Source: Rhodobacter sp.
GTDB taxonomy: Bacteria > Pseudomonadota > Alphaproteobacteria > Rhodobacterales > Rhodobacteraceae
NCBI GenBank assembly: GCA_027487575.1
Contig: JAIYDJ010000059.1
Coordinates: 1 to 64,000, forward strand
Length of the DNA: 64,000 nucleotides
Reading direction: 5' to 3'
The position numbers and the translations under genes are program-made. Below the pieces are notes generated by a model. The model ran no database searches, was not told the DNA's origin, and saw only the letters and a program-made list of their open reading frames with translations. Positions 38,115 to 46,886 of the stretch are shown piece by piece (within the stretch, counting starts at the first letter, position 1; the number at the start of each line of letters is the position of its first letter).

Positions 38115-39550
38115 GTGCTGCGCGCCAGCATCGGTTGCGCAAGGCGGCCTTCGGTGATGCGGGCCAGTTCGGCGGAACAGTAGAACCCCTGACAGCGCCC
38201 CATCGTCACTCGCGTGCGGCGTTTCAGCCCGGCAAGGCTGCCTGCGGCCATGGGCCCGGTCAGCGCGGCCTCGATCTCGCGCCGGGTCACCAGTTCGCAG
38301 TGGCACACGATGCCGCCATGCCCCGCGCATTGCCAGTCGCGCGCCGCGTCGGTCGAGATGTTGGGCACCTGCGGCCAGACCGGTTCCGGCAGGGCGCGGT
38401 CCCCCTGCCCCGCCAGCCGCACGACATGCGCCGCAATTCCCAGCGCGGCCGACAGCCCGGTGGACCGGATGCCGCCCACACAGATGTAACTTTCGGCAAG
38501 ATCGGTGCGGATGCGGTATTCCTTGGCTTCGGTCGCAGGCCGCAAACCGGCATAAACCGCCGTCACTTCGTGCCCGGCCAGCGCGGGCAGGATTTCGCAG
38601 CCCCGCCGCATCAGCGCCTGCAATGTGTCGCGGTCCACCGCCGCGTGGTCGCGGTCGTCCTGTTCCTCGGCCGTGGGGCCGACCAACAGATTGCCAAAGG
38701 CGGTGCGGCATACGACGATGCCCTTGGTGATCTTCGTCGGCACCGGCAGCAGGACATGCCCCGCCAAGGCGGCAGCCGTCTTGTCGTAGACCACGAACTG
38801 GCCCTTGCGCGGCTTTATGGTGAACCAGCTTGCGCCGGTGACCCTTCGGTCAACCTCGTCTCCCCAAAGGCCGGCGGCATTGATCACCAGCCGCGCCGCG
38901 ACCGGCCCCGCCGTGGTGGTCAGGTGCCATGCATCGCCGCTGCGCTGCCCCGACAGCACCTCGGCCTGCCGCATCAGAACAGCCCCGTTGGCCAGCGCCT
39001 GCAAGAGATAGCCATGCGCGGCGGACCATGGGTCGATCAGATGTTCGCCCGGCACCCGAAATCCGGCCCGCACGGCGGGCGAAAGCTGTGGCTCCAGCCC
39101 GCGCGCCTGCGCGCCGGTCAGCGGGTGCACATCGGTGACCCCGTTGGACAGCGCCTGATCCATCAGGGCAGGCAAGCCCGCCTGTTCTTCCTCGGTCCAT
39201 GCCAGCACCATGGCCCCGGCGCGGATCAGCGGCAGGCCCAGCCGTTCGCGCACCTGATGATACAGCGCATAGCCTTCGCGGATGCAGGCCAGTTCGACCG
39301 ATCCTTCGGGCGCGTCGAAACCGGTGTGCAGGATCGCGCTGTTGCCTTTCGATGCCCCATCCAGCACATCGACGGCCTTTTCCAGCACCGCCACGGTTGC
39401 ACCCGCCAGCGTGAACGCCCGCGCCAGCGCGCAACCCACCACGCCCGCGCCGATGACACACACATCGAAGGCCGCTGAAGACTTTGGCACTGGGTCGGAC
39501 GTCATTTTCATCTGCCTGTGGTTTTCAACAAGTATTGACTGATCGGTCAT
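38111..39550 (-). CDS. FAD-dependent oxidoreductase (glycerol-3-phosphate dehydrogenase GlpA-like, BFD-like [2Fe-2S] C-terminus); start uncertain (alternatives 39511, 39505)
   Basis: VCVIGAGVVGCALARAFTLAGATVAVLEK; C-terminal Cys motif CHCE...RCQGFYC. Confidence 0.85.
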   Translation of the reverse strand: MTDQSILVENHRQMKMTSDPVPKSSAAFDVCVIGAGVVGCALARAFTLAGATVAVLEKAVDVLDGASKGNSAILHTGFDAPEGSVELACIREGYALYHQVRERLGLPLIRAGAMVLAWTEEEQAGLPALMDQALSNGVTDVHPLTGAQARGLEPQLSPAVRAGFRVPGEHLIDPWSAAHGYLLQALANGAVLMRQAEVLSGQRSGDAWHLTTTAGPVAARLVINAAGLWGDEVDRRVTGASWFTIKPRKGQFVVYDKTAAALAGHVLLPVPTKITKGIVVCRTAFGNLLVGPTAEEQDDRDHAAVDRDTLQALMRRGCEILPALAGHEVTAVYAGLRPATEAKEYRIRTDLAESYICVGGIRSTGLSAALGIAAHVVRLAGQGDRALPEPVWPQVPNISTDAARDWQCAGHGGIVCHCELVTRREIEAALTGPMAAGSLAGLKRRTRVTMGRCQGFYCSAELARITEGRLAQPMLARST

Positions 39551-39653
39551 TTCCGTCAAGGTTTGACCCCGGGATGGTCAGGAATTTTCGCCCGACCGCA
39601 AAGGAATGTTGCCTTTGGCCGCCCGATGCGGTCGGCTGGTGTTGGGGAAGATC

Positions 39654-40412
39654 ATGAAGCCGCACGAAAGACAGCCTCAGATCGAGGCGCTGATCCGGCG
39701 CGAAGGGGAAATGTCGGTCGAGATGCTTGCAGCGCGGTTTGACGTGTCAGCCGAAACCATCCGTCGTGATCTGGTGCACCTGGCCGATCTGGGCCGGGTG
39801 GAGAAGGTGCATGGCGGGGCGCGCCGGGCGCGGCTGATCCGCGAGCCGAGCCATGACACGCGCGAGATCACCGCGCGAGAGGCCAAGGCTATTATCGGCC
39901 GCCGGGTGTCGGAGGCCGTGCAGCCCGGAGAAACGGTGTTCGTCGACACCGGATCGACCACGCTTGCGGCGGCCGAGGGATTGTCGGCAATTCCGGGCCT
40001 GACGCTGATCACCAATTCTTGCCGACTGGCCGAACGGATCGGGCGCAGCGGATCGGACGCGAAGGTTCATCTTCTGGGTGGCCGTTATGCGGCGGACAAC
40101 GCGCAGACGATCGGCAGCGAAGTCATCGATCAAATTCGCGGATTCCGGGCCGACCGGGCGATCCTGACGGTCGCGGCGTTCGACGCCGACTTCGGCGCGA
40201 TGGATGCAAGTCTTGACGAAGCCCAGATCGCCCGTGCCATGATCGGCAGCGCGCGGCTGGTGACCATCCTCGCGGACGCGGGCAAGTTCGGTCAGCACGC
40301 GGCCCATGCGGTCTGCGCCACAAGGGACATCGATCTCATCATCAGTGATGGGCAACTGGAAAAGGCGCACAAAGAGGCGCTGAAGGAAAAGGGAGTGGAA
40401 CTTTGGACGTGA
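39654..40412 (+). CDS. DeoR/GlpR-family transcriptional regulator
   Basis: MKPHERQPQIEALIRREGEMSVEMLAARFDVSAETIRRDL HTH plus DeoR C-terminal sensor domain. Confidence 0.93.
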   Translation: MKPHERQPQIEALIRREGEMSVEMLAARFDVSAETIRRDLVHLADLGRVEKVHGGARRARLIREPSHDTREITAREAKAIIGRRVSEAVQPGETVFVDTGSTTLAAAEGLSAIPGLTLITNSCRLAERIGRSGSDAKVHLLGGRYAADNAQTIGSEVIDQIRGFRADRAILTVAAFDADFGAMDASLDEAQIARAMIGSARLVTILADAGKFGQHAAHAVCATRDIDLIISDGQLEKAHKEALKEKGVELWT

Positions 40413-40437
40413 CCCATAACGCAGAGGCGGGCCCGAC

Positions 40438-40947
40438 ATGTCGCCGCTGATCCGGTCCTATGTGCGCGTGGTCGACCGGATGTCGGACTATGTCGGCTAT
40501 CTGGCGGCCTCGCTGATCTTCGTGATGGGGGCGACGCTGCTTATGGACGCTGTCACCCGCAACGTGCTGAACATCCCGATCCACTGGGCCATCGAGTTCA
40601 CCCAGTTCACGCTGGCGGCCTATTTCTTCATGGGGGGGGCGATGACCCTGAAGAACGAAGAGCATGTCCGGATGGATCTCTGGTACGCCAATCTGTCAGA
40701 GCGCGCCAAGGCCAGGACCGATCTGTTCACGTCGGGCTGCCTGATCTTCTATCTGGGGGTGATGCTGGTCGGCAGCATATCGTCGCTGCAATACGCGATC
40801 GAAACCAACGAAAGGCGGTTCTCGATGTGGAACCCTTCGGTCATTCCGATCAAGACCCTGCTGACCTTCTGCATCGTCCTGATGCTGCTCCAGTCGTTCT
40901 CGCTGGTGTTCAAGCACATCGCCACCCTGCGCGGAGAGCGTCTCTGA
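40438..40947 (+). CDS. TRAP transporter small permease (DctQ)
   Basis: 169 aa, four TM; DctQ-like; adjacent to DctM and DctP. Confidence 0.9.
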   Translation: MSPLIRSYVRVVDRMSDYVGYLAASLIFVMGATLLMDAVTRNVLNIPIHWAIEFTQFTLAAYFFMGGAMTLKNEEHVRMDLWYANLSERAKARTDLFTSGCLIFYLGVMLVGSISSLQYAIETNERRFSMWNPSVIPIKTLLTFCIVLMLLQSFSLVFKHIATLRGERL

Positions 40948-40948
40948 C

Positions 40949-42286
40949 ATGTCGTATGAAATGATCGCCCTGCTGATGTTCGCCTCGATGGCGCTGCTGC
41001 TGGTGACCGGCCAGCGGGTCTTTGCCGCCATCGGTTTTGTCGCGGCGGGTGCCGCGCTGCTGCTGTACGGCAACGGCGCCGTCGAACTGCCGTACAATCA
41101 GGTTTTCAAGCTGTTCAACTGGTACGCGATGCTGACGCTGCCGATGTTCATCTACATGGGCTACATCCTTGCCGAAAGCGGGATCGCCGAAGACCTTTAC
41201 AAGATGATGCATGTCTGGTTCGGGCGTCTGTCGGGCGGGTTGGCGGTGGGCACGATCCTCGTGATGGTCATCATCTCGGCGATGAACGGGCTGTCGGTCG
41301 CCGGGATGGCCATCGGCGCGACCATCGCCCTGCCCGAAATGCTGCGGCGCGGCTATGACAAGGTGCTGATCTCGGGTGTCGTGCAGGGGGGCTCGTCGCT
41401 GGGCATCCTGATCCCGCCGTCGGTCGTGCTGGTGCTGTATGGCATGATCGCGCGGCAGCCCGTGTCGAAACTCTGGTTTGCCGGTATCTTTCCGGGTCTG
41501 CTGATGGCGGCCCTGTTCATCGCCTACATCATGATCCGCGCGAAAATGAATCCAAAGCTTGCCCCCGCGGTGCCCGAGGCGGAACTGAACATGCCCCTGC
41601 GCGAGAAACTGGCGCTGGCCAAGGCTGGGATCATTCCCTTCCTGATCTTCTTCTTCATGACGGGGCTGTTCGCCTTCGGCTTCACCAGCCTTGTCGAAAG
41701 CTCGGCCGTTGGGGCGACGTCGGCCACGCTGGCGGCGGTCCTGAAGGGGCGGTTTTCGTGGCGGCTGATCCGGGAAACCTCGATGAAGACGCTGGCGGTG
41801 TCCTGCATGTTCATGTGGCTGATCCTCGCGGCCCTGGCGTTCGGGGCGGTGTTCGACGGTCTGGGAGCCGTCAGGGCCATCGAGACCCTGTTCATCACCC
41901 AGTGGGAGCTGTCGCCCTGGATGATCATCATCATGATGCAGCTCAGCTTCATCCTGCTGGGCATGTTCCTTGATGATACCGCGATGCTTGTCATCGTGGC
42001 GCCGCTTTACATCCCGCTGGTGGGCAGCCTCGACCTAGGCTTTGACAACCAGTTGATCTGGTACGGCATTCTTTACACGATCACCTGCCAGATCGCCTAC
42101 ATCACGCCGCCGTTCGGCTATAACCTGTTCCTGATGCGCTCGCTTGCGCCCAAGGAAATCTCGCTGGGCGACATCTATCAGTCGATCTGGCCCTTCGTCG
42201 GCATCATGATGCTGACCATCATCCTCTTGATGATCTTTCCGCAGATCGCACTCTGGCTGCCCGAGCAGATCAACGTGAAGGGCTGA
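40949..42286 (+). CDS. TRAP transporter large permease (DctM)
   Basis: 445 aa; GGSLGILIPPSVVLVLYG-like motif (SSLGILIPPSVVLVLYG), polytopic. Confidence 0.95.
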   Translation: MSYEMIALLMFASMALLLVTGQRVFAAIGFVAAGAALLLYGNGAVELPYNQVFKLFNWYAMLTLPMFIYMGYILAESGIAEDLYKMMHVWFGRLSGGLAVGTILVMVIISAMNGLSVAGMAIGATIALPEMLRRGYDKVLISGVVQGGSSLGILIPPSVVLVLYGMIARQPVSKLWFAGIFPGLLMAALFIAYIMIRAKMNPKLAPAVPEAELNMPLREKLALAKAGIIPFLIFFFMTGLFAFGFTSLVESSAVGATSATLAAVLKGRFSWRLIRETSMKTLAVSCMFMWLILAALAFGAVFDGLGAVRAIETLFITQWELSPWMIIIMMQLSFILLGMFLDDTAMLVIVAPLYIPLVGSLDLGFDNQLIWYGILYTITCQIAYITPPFGYNLFLMRSLAPKEISLGDIYQSIWPFVGIMMLTIILLMIFPQIALWLPEQINVKG

Positions 42287-42338
42287 CTTTAAATCCACCA
42301 CCGGGCCGAAGAAGCCCATAGCAACAGGAGAAACTTGC

Positions 42339-43430
42339 ATGACAGACCCCAAGAAACCGCAAAGCCCGTCCGAGGCGATCCTTGCCACCCGGCGCAACTT
42401 TCTGCGCCAGTCGGTCGTGGGAGCCGGGGCCGTGGCCGGGGCCACGCTGGCCGCGCCTTACGTCAACGCGCAAAGCGCCCCGATCAAGTGGCGGTTGCAG
42501 ACCTATTCCGGTGCGCCGCTGGGCGTGCATGTGATCAAGCCGCAGATCGATGCCTTCAACGCCGCCGCCAACGGCGAGATGGAGATCGAGCTTTACTACG
42601 CCGACCAGCTGGTCCCCACCGCCGATCTGTTCCGGTCGCTGCAGAACGGGACGCTGGACGCCGTGCAGTCGGACGAGGCGACGATGGCCTCGCCGGTCGA
42701 CATTTCGGTCTTCGGCGGCTACTTCCCCTTCGCCACCCGCTACAGCCTCGATGTGCCGGCGATGTTCCAGTACTATGGGTTGAAGGAAATCTGGGAAGAG
42801 GCCTATTCCGAGGTCGAAGGCGTCACCTGGCTTTCCGCCGGTGCCTGGGACCCGCTGCATGTGTTCACCGTCGACAAGCCGATCCGCAGTCTGGCCGACA
42901 TGGCGGGCCTGCGCGTGTTCGGCGTGCCGACCGCCGGAAAGTTCCTGGCCAAATACGGTCTGATCCCGGTGACCATCCCGTGGGACAACGTGGAAGTCGC
43001 ACTGCAGACCGGCGAGATCGACGGTGTGGCGTGGTGCGGCTTTACCGAGGCCTACGAGGTGGGCTGGGCCGATGTCTGCAAGTACGCGCTGTCGAATTCG
43101 GTCACCGGCGCGTGGTTCGGCAGCTATTTCGCCAACACCGCCAGCTGGGCCAAGGTGCCGCCGCATCTGCAGCAACTGTTCCGGACAACCATCGACCAGT
43201 CGCATTACTACCGTCAGGTCTGGTACTGGGGCGGCGAGGCCAAGCTGCGCGTCGAAGGCGAGAAGATGGAACTGACCTCGCTTCCGGCCGAGGAATGGGC
43301 ACAGGTTCTGGCCGATTCCAAAGGCTTCTGGGATGAGGTGGCCGCATCTTCGCCCCGGTCTGCCCGGGTTGTCGAGGCCTTCAAGAAATACGCCGATACG
43401 ATGGACAAGGCAGGATATCCGTATCGCTGA
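42339..43430 (+). CDS. TRAP transporter substrate-binding protein (DctP), Tat-exported
   Basis: Twin-arginine signal RRNFLRQSVVGAGAVAGATLAAP; DctP-like body. Confidence 0.92.
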   Translation: MTDPKKPQSPSEAILATRRNFLRQSVVGAGAVAGATLAAPYVNAQSAPIKWRLQTYSGAPLGVHVIKPQIDAFNAAANGEMEIELYYADQLVPTADLFRSLQNGTLDAVQSDEATMASPVDISVFGGYFPFATRYSLDVPAMFQYYGLKEIWEEAYSEVEGVTWLSAGAWDPLHVFTVDKPIRSLADMAGLRVFGVPTAGKFLAKYGLIPVTIPWDNVEVALQTGEIDGVAWCGFTEAYEVGWADVCKYALSNSVTGAWFGSYFANTASWAKVPPHLQQLFRTTIDQSHYYRQVWYWGGEAKLRVEGEKMELTSLPAEEWAQVLADSKGFWDEVAASSPRSARVVEAFKKYADTMDKAGYPYR

Positions 43431-43437
43431 CAGGTTT

Positions 43438-43472
43438 GGGGGCCGCGCAGGGGATGCGCGGCCCCCCTTTTT
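43438..43472 (+). terminator. Rho-independent terminator of the TRAP operon
   Basis: GGGGGCCGCGC-aggggat-GCGCGGCCCCC followed by CTTTTT. Confidence 0.92.
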
Positions 43473-43501
43473 CGGTCGGGCTTCTTTGGTGAAACAGATC
43501 G

Positions 43502-44146
43502 TCAGGCCCGCAGCGGGTATTCCAGGACCGCGTGGCTGATGGCCATGAGGTACGTCCAGTCGTCGATCCCGGCACTGGCCACCTTGTGCTTCATGTCGAT
43601 GGTCAGGAAGGAATGGCCATGGACGCAGGACCACAGCATATAGGCCCGGCTCTGCACGTCTGGATCATCGGGCGGCAGGCGCATACAGGCAGCGGCCGCC
43701 GCGACCACCACCCCGAAACACCCTTCGCCCTTGGCCAGCAGATCGGGGGCATTCTGGTGCCCTTCGGTCAGGCCGAACACCAGCCGGAACACGCCCGGTT
43801 CGGCCCGGGCGAAATCGACATAGGCCCTGCCCACGGCGGCCACAGCCTCTAGCGAGCCGTGGGGATGGGCCGCGGCACCGGTCTGCATCGCCACGCGCAG
43901 CCGGTCCATGGCCTCGCTGACCACACCGCGCAGAATTTCAGGGCGGTCCTTGAAATGCTTGTAGGGGGCAGCCGAACTGACCCCCGCGCGCCGCGCCGCC
44001 TCAGCCACGGAAAACCCGTCGGGACCGTGGAGCTCAACCAGATCCCGGACCGCCGCGATCAATTGCGCAGGCAGGTCACCGTGATGATACGCCGCTTTGG
44101 GCGGCACGCCGGGATGCGACTGCGGGTCACGGGTCTGGTCGGACAT
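43502..44146 (-). CDS. TetR-family transcriptional regulator
   Basis: N-terminal HTH (FSVAEAARRAGVSSAAPYKHFKDRPEIL). Confidence 0.93.
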   Translation of the reverse strand: MSDQTRDPQSHPGVPPKAAYHHGDLPAQLIAAVRDLVELHGPDGFSVAEAARRAGVSSAAPYKHFKDRPEILRGVVSEAMDRLRVAMQTGAAAHPHGSLEAVAAVGRAYVDFARAEPGVFRLVFGLTEGHQNAPDLLAKGEGCFGVVVAAAAACMRLPPDDPDVQSRAYMLWSCVHGHSFLTIDMKHKVASAGIDDWTYLMAISHAVLEYPLRA

Positions 44147-44206
44147 TCCGCCTCGAGGTTCGGTTGAAACAGCAGCCGTGCTGGTTTCGCAAGCGCAAAT
44201 GTTAGC

Positions 44207-44222
44207 ACTTCTTACATGAAGT
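44207..44222. promoter_or_regulatory. Candidate TetR operator, tetR-proximal
   Basis: ACTTC-TTACAT-GAAGT inverted repeat; shares CTTACATnAAGT core with 44375-44386. Confidence 0.45.
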
Positions 44223-44374
44223 CACAAGGTTGGACGCGGGATGATGGGCGATTGGGGATTGCAGACGTCAGCGGGAAGTGGGCTGTCCTTCTGCCTTCGT
44301 GCGAGTTTGACCGGTCGGGGTGGAAGGGGCCTTGGACAAAGCCAAAGGAAGGCTTGCCAATGTGAGTCATTCTA

Positions 44375-44386
44375 ACTTATGTAAGT
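44375..44386. promoter_or_regulatory. Candidate TetR operator, SDR-proximal
   Basis: ACTTA-TG-TAAGT palindrome inside a wider GTGAGT...ACTCAC inverted repeat. Confidence 0.45.
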
Positions 44387-44526
44387 GGAACTCACTTTGA
44401 CTCAGAATCGACGCGCAGCGCGGTGGCCGGTCATGGACGGTGTTTGCCTTGGCGTCCGCGCCGAGGCCCGGTCCCTGCCGCGACGCCCGGCAGACGAATG
44501 GCCCGGCACAACGGAAAGGATGACCG

Positions 44527-45330
44527 ATGACGGACAAAGGCAGCCCCCTTCTGCGCCGCTTCGGCCCCGCAGCCCTGATCACCGGAGCCAGCGACGGCAT
44601 CGGCCGCGCCTTTGCCGGGGCGCTGGCAGCACAGGGATTTGATCTGGTGCTGGTCGCACGCCGCGAAGCCGTGCTGCAAGGGCTGGCACGCGATCTTGCG
44701 TCACGGCACGGGATCGCCGTCGAGGTCATCGCATCCGACCTGTCCGCCCATGGGTCGGTGGCCGATATCCTGACCCGCACAGCGGATCGGCCCATCGGCC
44801 TGCTGGTCGCCTCGGCGGGATTCGGGTCGGTCGGGCCGTTTCTTGACCTTGATCCGGGCAGCGAGGCCAACATGGTCGACGTCAACTGCCGGTCGGTGGT
44901 GGAACTGATCCATGGGCTGGCCACCAGCATGGTGGCAGCAGGTCGCGGCGGGGTGGTGTTGTTCAGCTCGGTTGTGGGGTTCAGTGGCGCGCCCTTTTCG
45001 GCCACCTACGCCGCAACGAAAGGCTTCATCCAAAGCTTTGCCGAAGGACTTGGCGTAGAATTGCGCCCGCGCGGGATCAGCGTGCTGTCCGTCGCGCCCG
45101 GCCCGGTCGGCACCGGGTTTGCCGCGCGCGCGGGGATGCAGATGGGCAGGGCGGAACGGCCCGACACCGTGGCCCGCGTCGCGCTGGCGGCACTGGAACG
45201 TGGCGGCACCGTGCGGCCCGGTCTCCTCGCCAAGCTGCTGGGTTGGTCGCTGGGCATGATCCCCCGCCGGGCGCGTGTGCGCGTGTTGGGGCAGATCATG
45301 TCGGGCATGATGCCAAAGACGAAAGGCTGA
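44527..45330 (+). CDS. Short-chain dehydrogenase/reductase
   Basis: TGASDGIGRAFAGALAAQG; YxxxK (YAATKGF). Confidence 0.93.
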   Translation: MTDKGSPLLRRFGPAALITGASDGIGRAFAGALAAQGFDLVLVARREAVLQGLARDLASRHGIAVEVIASDLSAHGSVADILTRTADRPIGLLVASAGFGSVGPFLDLDPGSEANMVDVNCRSVVELIHGLATSMVAAGRGGVVLFSSVVGFSGAPFSATYAATKGFIQSFAEGLGVELRPRGISVLSVAPGPVGTGFAARAGMQMGRAERPDTVARVALAALERGGTVRPGLLAKLLGWSLGMIPRRARVRVLGQIMSGMMPKTKG

Positions 45331-45334
45331 CGCG

Positions 45335-46714
45335 ATGACCGCCAACCCCTGGGCGGTCTTTGCAATTGCAAGTGCGGCGGTGTTCCTTGTTTCTGTCGAT
45401 GCGACCATTGCGGTGGCGGCTTTTCCGGCCTTGCGGTCATCGTTCGCCGACACGTCGCCTGCCACGCTGTCCTGGGTCCTGAACGCCTACACCATCCTTT
45501 ATGCGGCGCTTCTGGTGCCTGCCGGGCGGCTTGTCGATCTGCACGGGGCGCGGCGGCTTTTCCTGTTCGGGGTGGCGCTGTTCACGCTTGCGTCGGCGGC
45601 TTGCGGCATGGCCCCCGGCACGGGAAGTCTGATCGCGGCGCGTGTCGTGCAGGCGGTGGGCGGGGCGGTTCTGACACCTGCATCGCTGGCGCTGATCCTG
45701 GGCGCGTTTCCGGCCGGCCAGCGCAGCGCGATCGTGGGCCTGTGGAGTGCGGCCGGTGCCCTAGGCGCCGCCGTCGGCCCGGGCGCGGGCGCTGTCCTGA
45801 TCGAGTTGGCCACTTGGCGTGCGGCCTTTCTGGTCAACCTTCCCTTCGGGGCGCTCATCCTGTGGTTCGCCGCGCGCCGACTGCCTGCCCTGAACGGGGC
45901 CGCTGCGGGGGAAGGCCTTGATATCCCCGGCATCGCCCTGATCGCTGGCGGGGTTGCCGCGCTGACCTGGGGCGTGGTTCATGTCGAGGAGGCGGGCCTT
46001 GCCGCCGCAACGGTCTGGGGGCCCGCGCTTGCCGGGACCGGCCTGCTGATCAGCTATGCCCTGTGGGCAAAGGGGCGCAAGGCGGCGGCCATCGATCTGA
46101 GTCTTTTCACCGACCGCACCTACCGGCTGGTCACTGTCGCCAGCTTTGTCTTCGGCATCGCGTTTTCGATGATGTTCCTGTCATCTTTCCTGTTCCTCTT
46201 GCAGGTCTGGGACTTTTCGCAGGGTCTGACCGGGCTTGCGGTGACACCGGGGCCGCTGGTGGTGATCGCGGTCGCCGTCGCCTCGGGGCGGCTGGTGGCG
46301 CGGGTCGGGCATCGGGCGGTGCTGGTGGCGGGCGGGCTGCTTTATGCCGCCGCACAGGGTTGCGTGGCGTTGCTGGTGACGCAGACACCGGCCTATTTCA
46401 CCCTGTGGTTTCCGATGCAGATCGTCGGCGGCACAGCGGTGGGGCTGCTGCTGGTGGGCCTGTCGGGGGCGGCGGTTTCTGGGCTGTCACCTGCGCGCTT
46501 TGGCGTCGGGGGCGCGGTGAACAACGCGGTACGGCAGTTGGGCGGCGTGTTCGGCACTGCGCTGGCGGTGGTTCTGGTCGGACAGGCGGGGGCGGGGATC
46601 GACGCGTTCCGGCTGGCTTTTATCTGTCTTGCGGCCATCGGCCTTGCCACGGCGCTGCTGTGCCTGCCGCTGTCCCACACCAGCGGCCGCCCTGCCCCGC
46701 ACCCGGCGAGGTGA
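45335..46714 (+). CDS. MFS transporter (DHA2/EmrB-like)
   Basis: 459 aa polytopic; VLNAYTILYAALLVPAGRLVDLHGARR motif. Confidence 0.9.
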   Translation: MTANPWAVFAIASAAVFLVSVDATIAVAAFPALRSSFADTSPATLSWVLNAYTILYAALLVPAGRLVDLHGARRLFLFGVALFTLASAACGMAPGTGSLIAARVVQAVGGAVLTPASLALILGAFPAGQRSAIVGLWSAAGALGAAVGPGAGAVLIELATWRAAFLVNLPFGALILWFAARRLPALNGAAAGEGLDIPGIALIAGGVAALTWGVVHVEEAGLAAATVWGPALAGTGLLISYALWAKGRKAAAIDLSLFTDRTYRLVTVASFVFGIAFSMMFLSSFLFLLQVWDFSQGLTGLAVTPGPLVVIAVAVASGRLVARVGHRAVLVAGGLLYAAAQGCVALLVTQTPAYFTLWFPMQIVGGTAVGLLLVGLSGAAVSGLSPARFGVGGAVNNAVRQLGGVFGTALAVVLVGQAGAGIDAFRLAFICLAAIGLATALLCLPLSHTSGRPAPHPAR

Positions 46715-46886
46715 CAGCCTTTCCTGTGTCACGCCCCTGCGTTGCGGCCGCACGCCACCCGGCGCGGCGGCCAAGTGCCTGCAAACCGGTCGCGCGATGA
46801 TGATGGCGCTTCGAAGCGGACGGGCACCGGGTGGTCCGTCTTCCCTTGCCGCCGGTCGCGTGCCAAGGTGATGGCAAGGTGATGCC

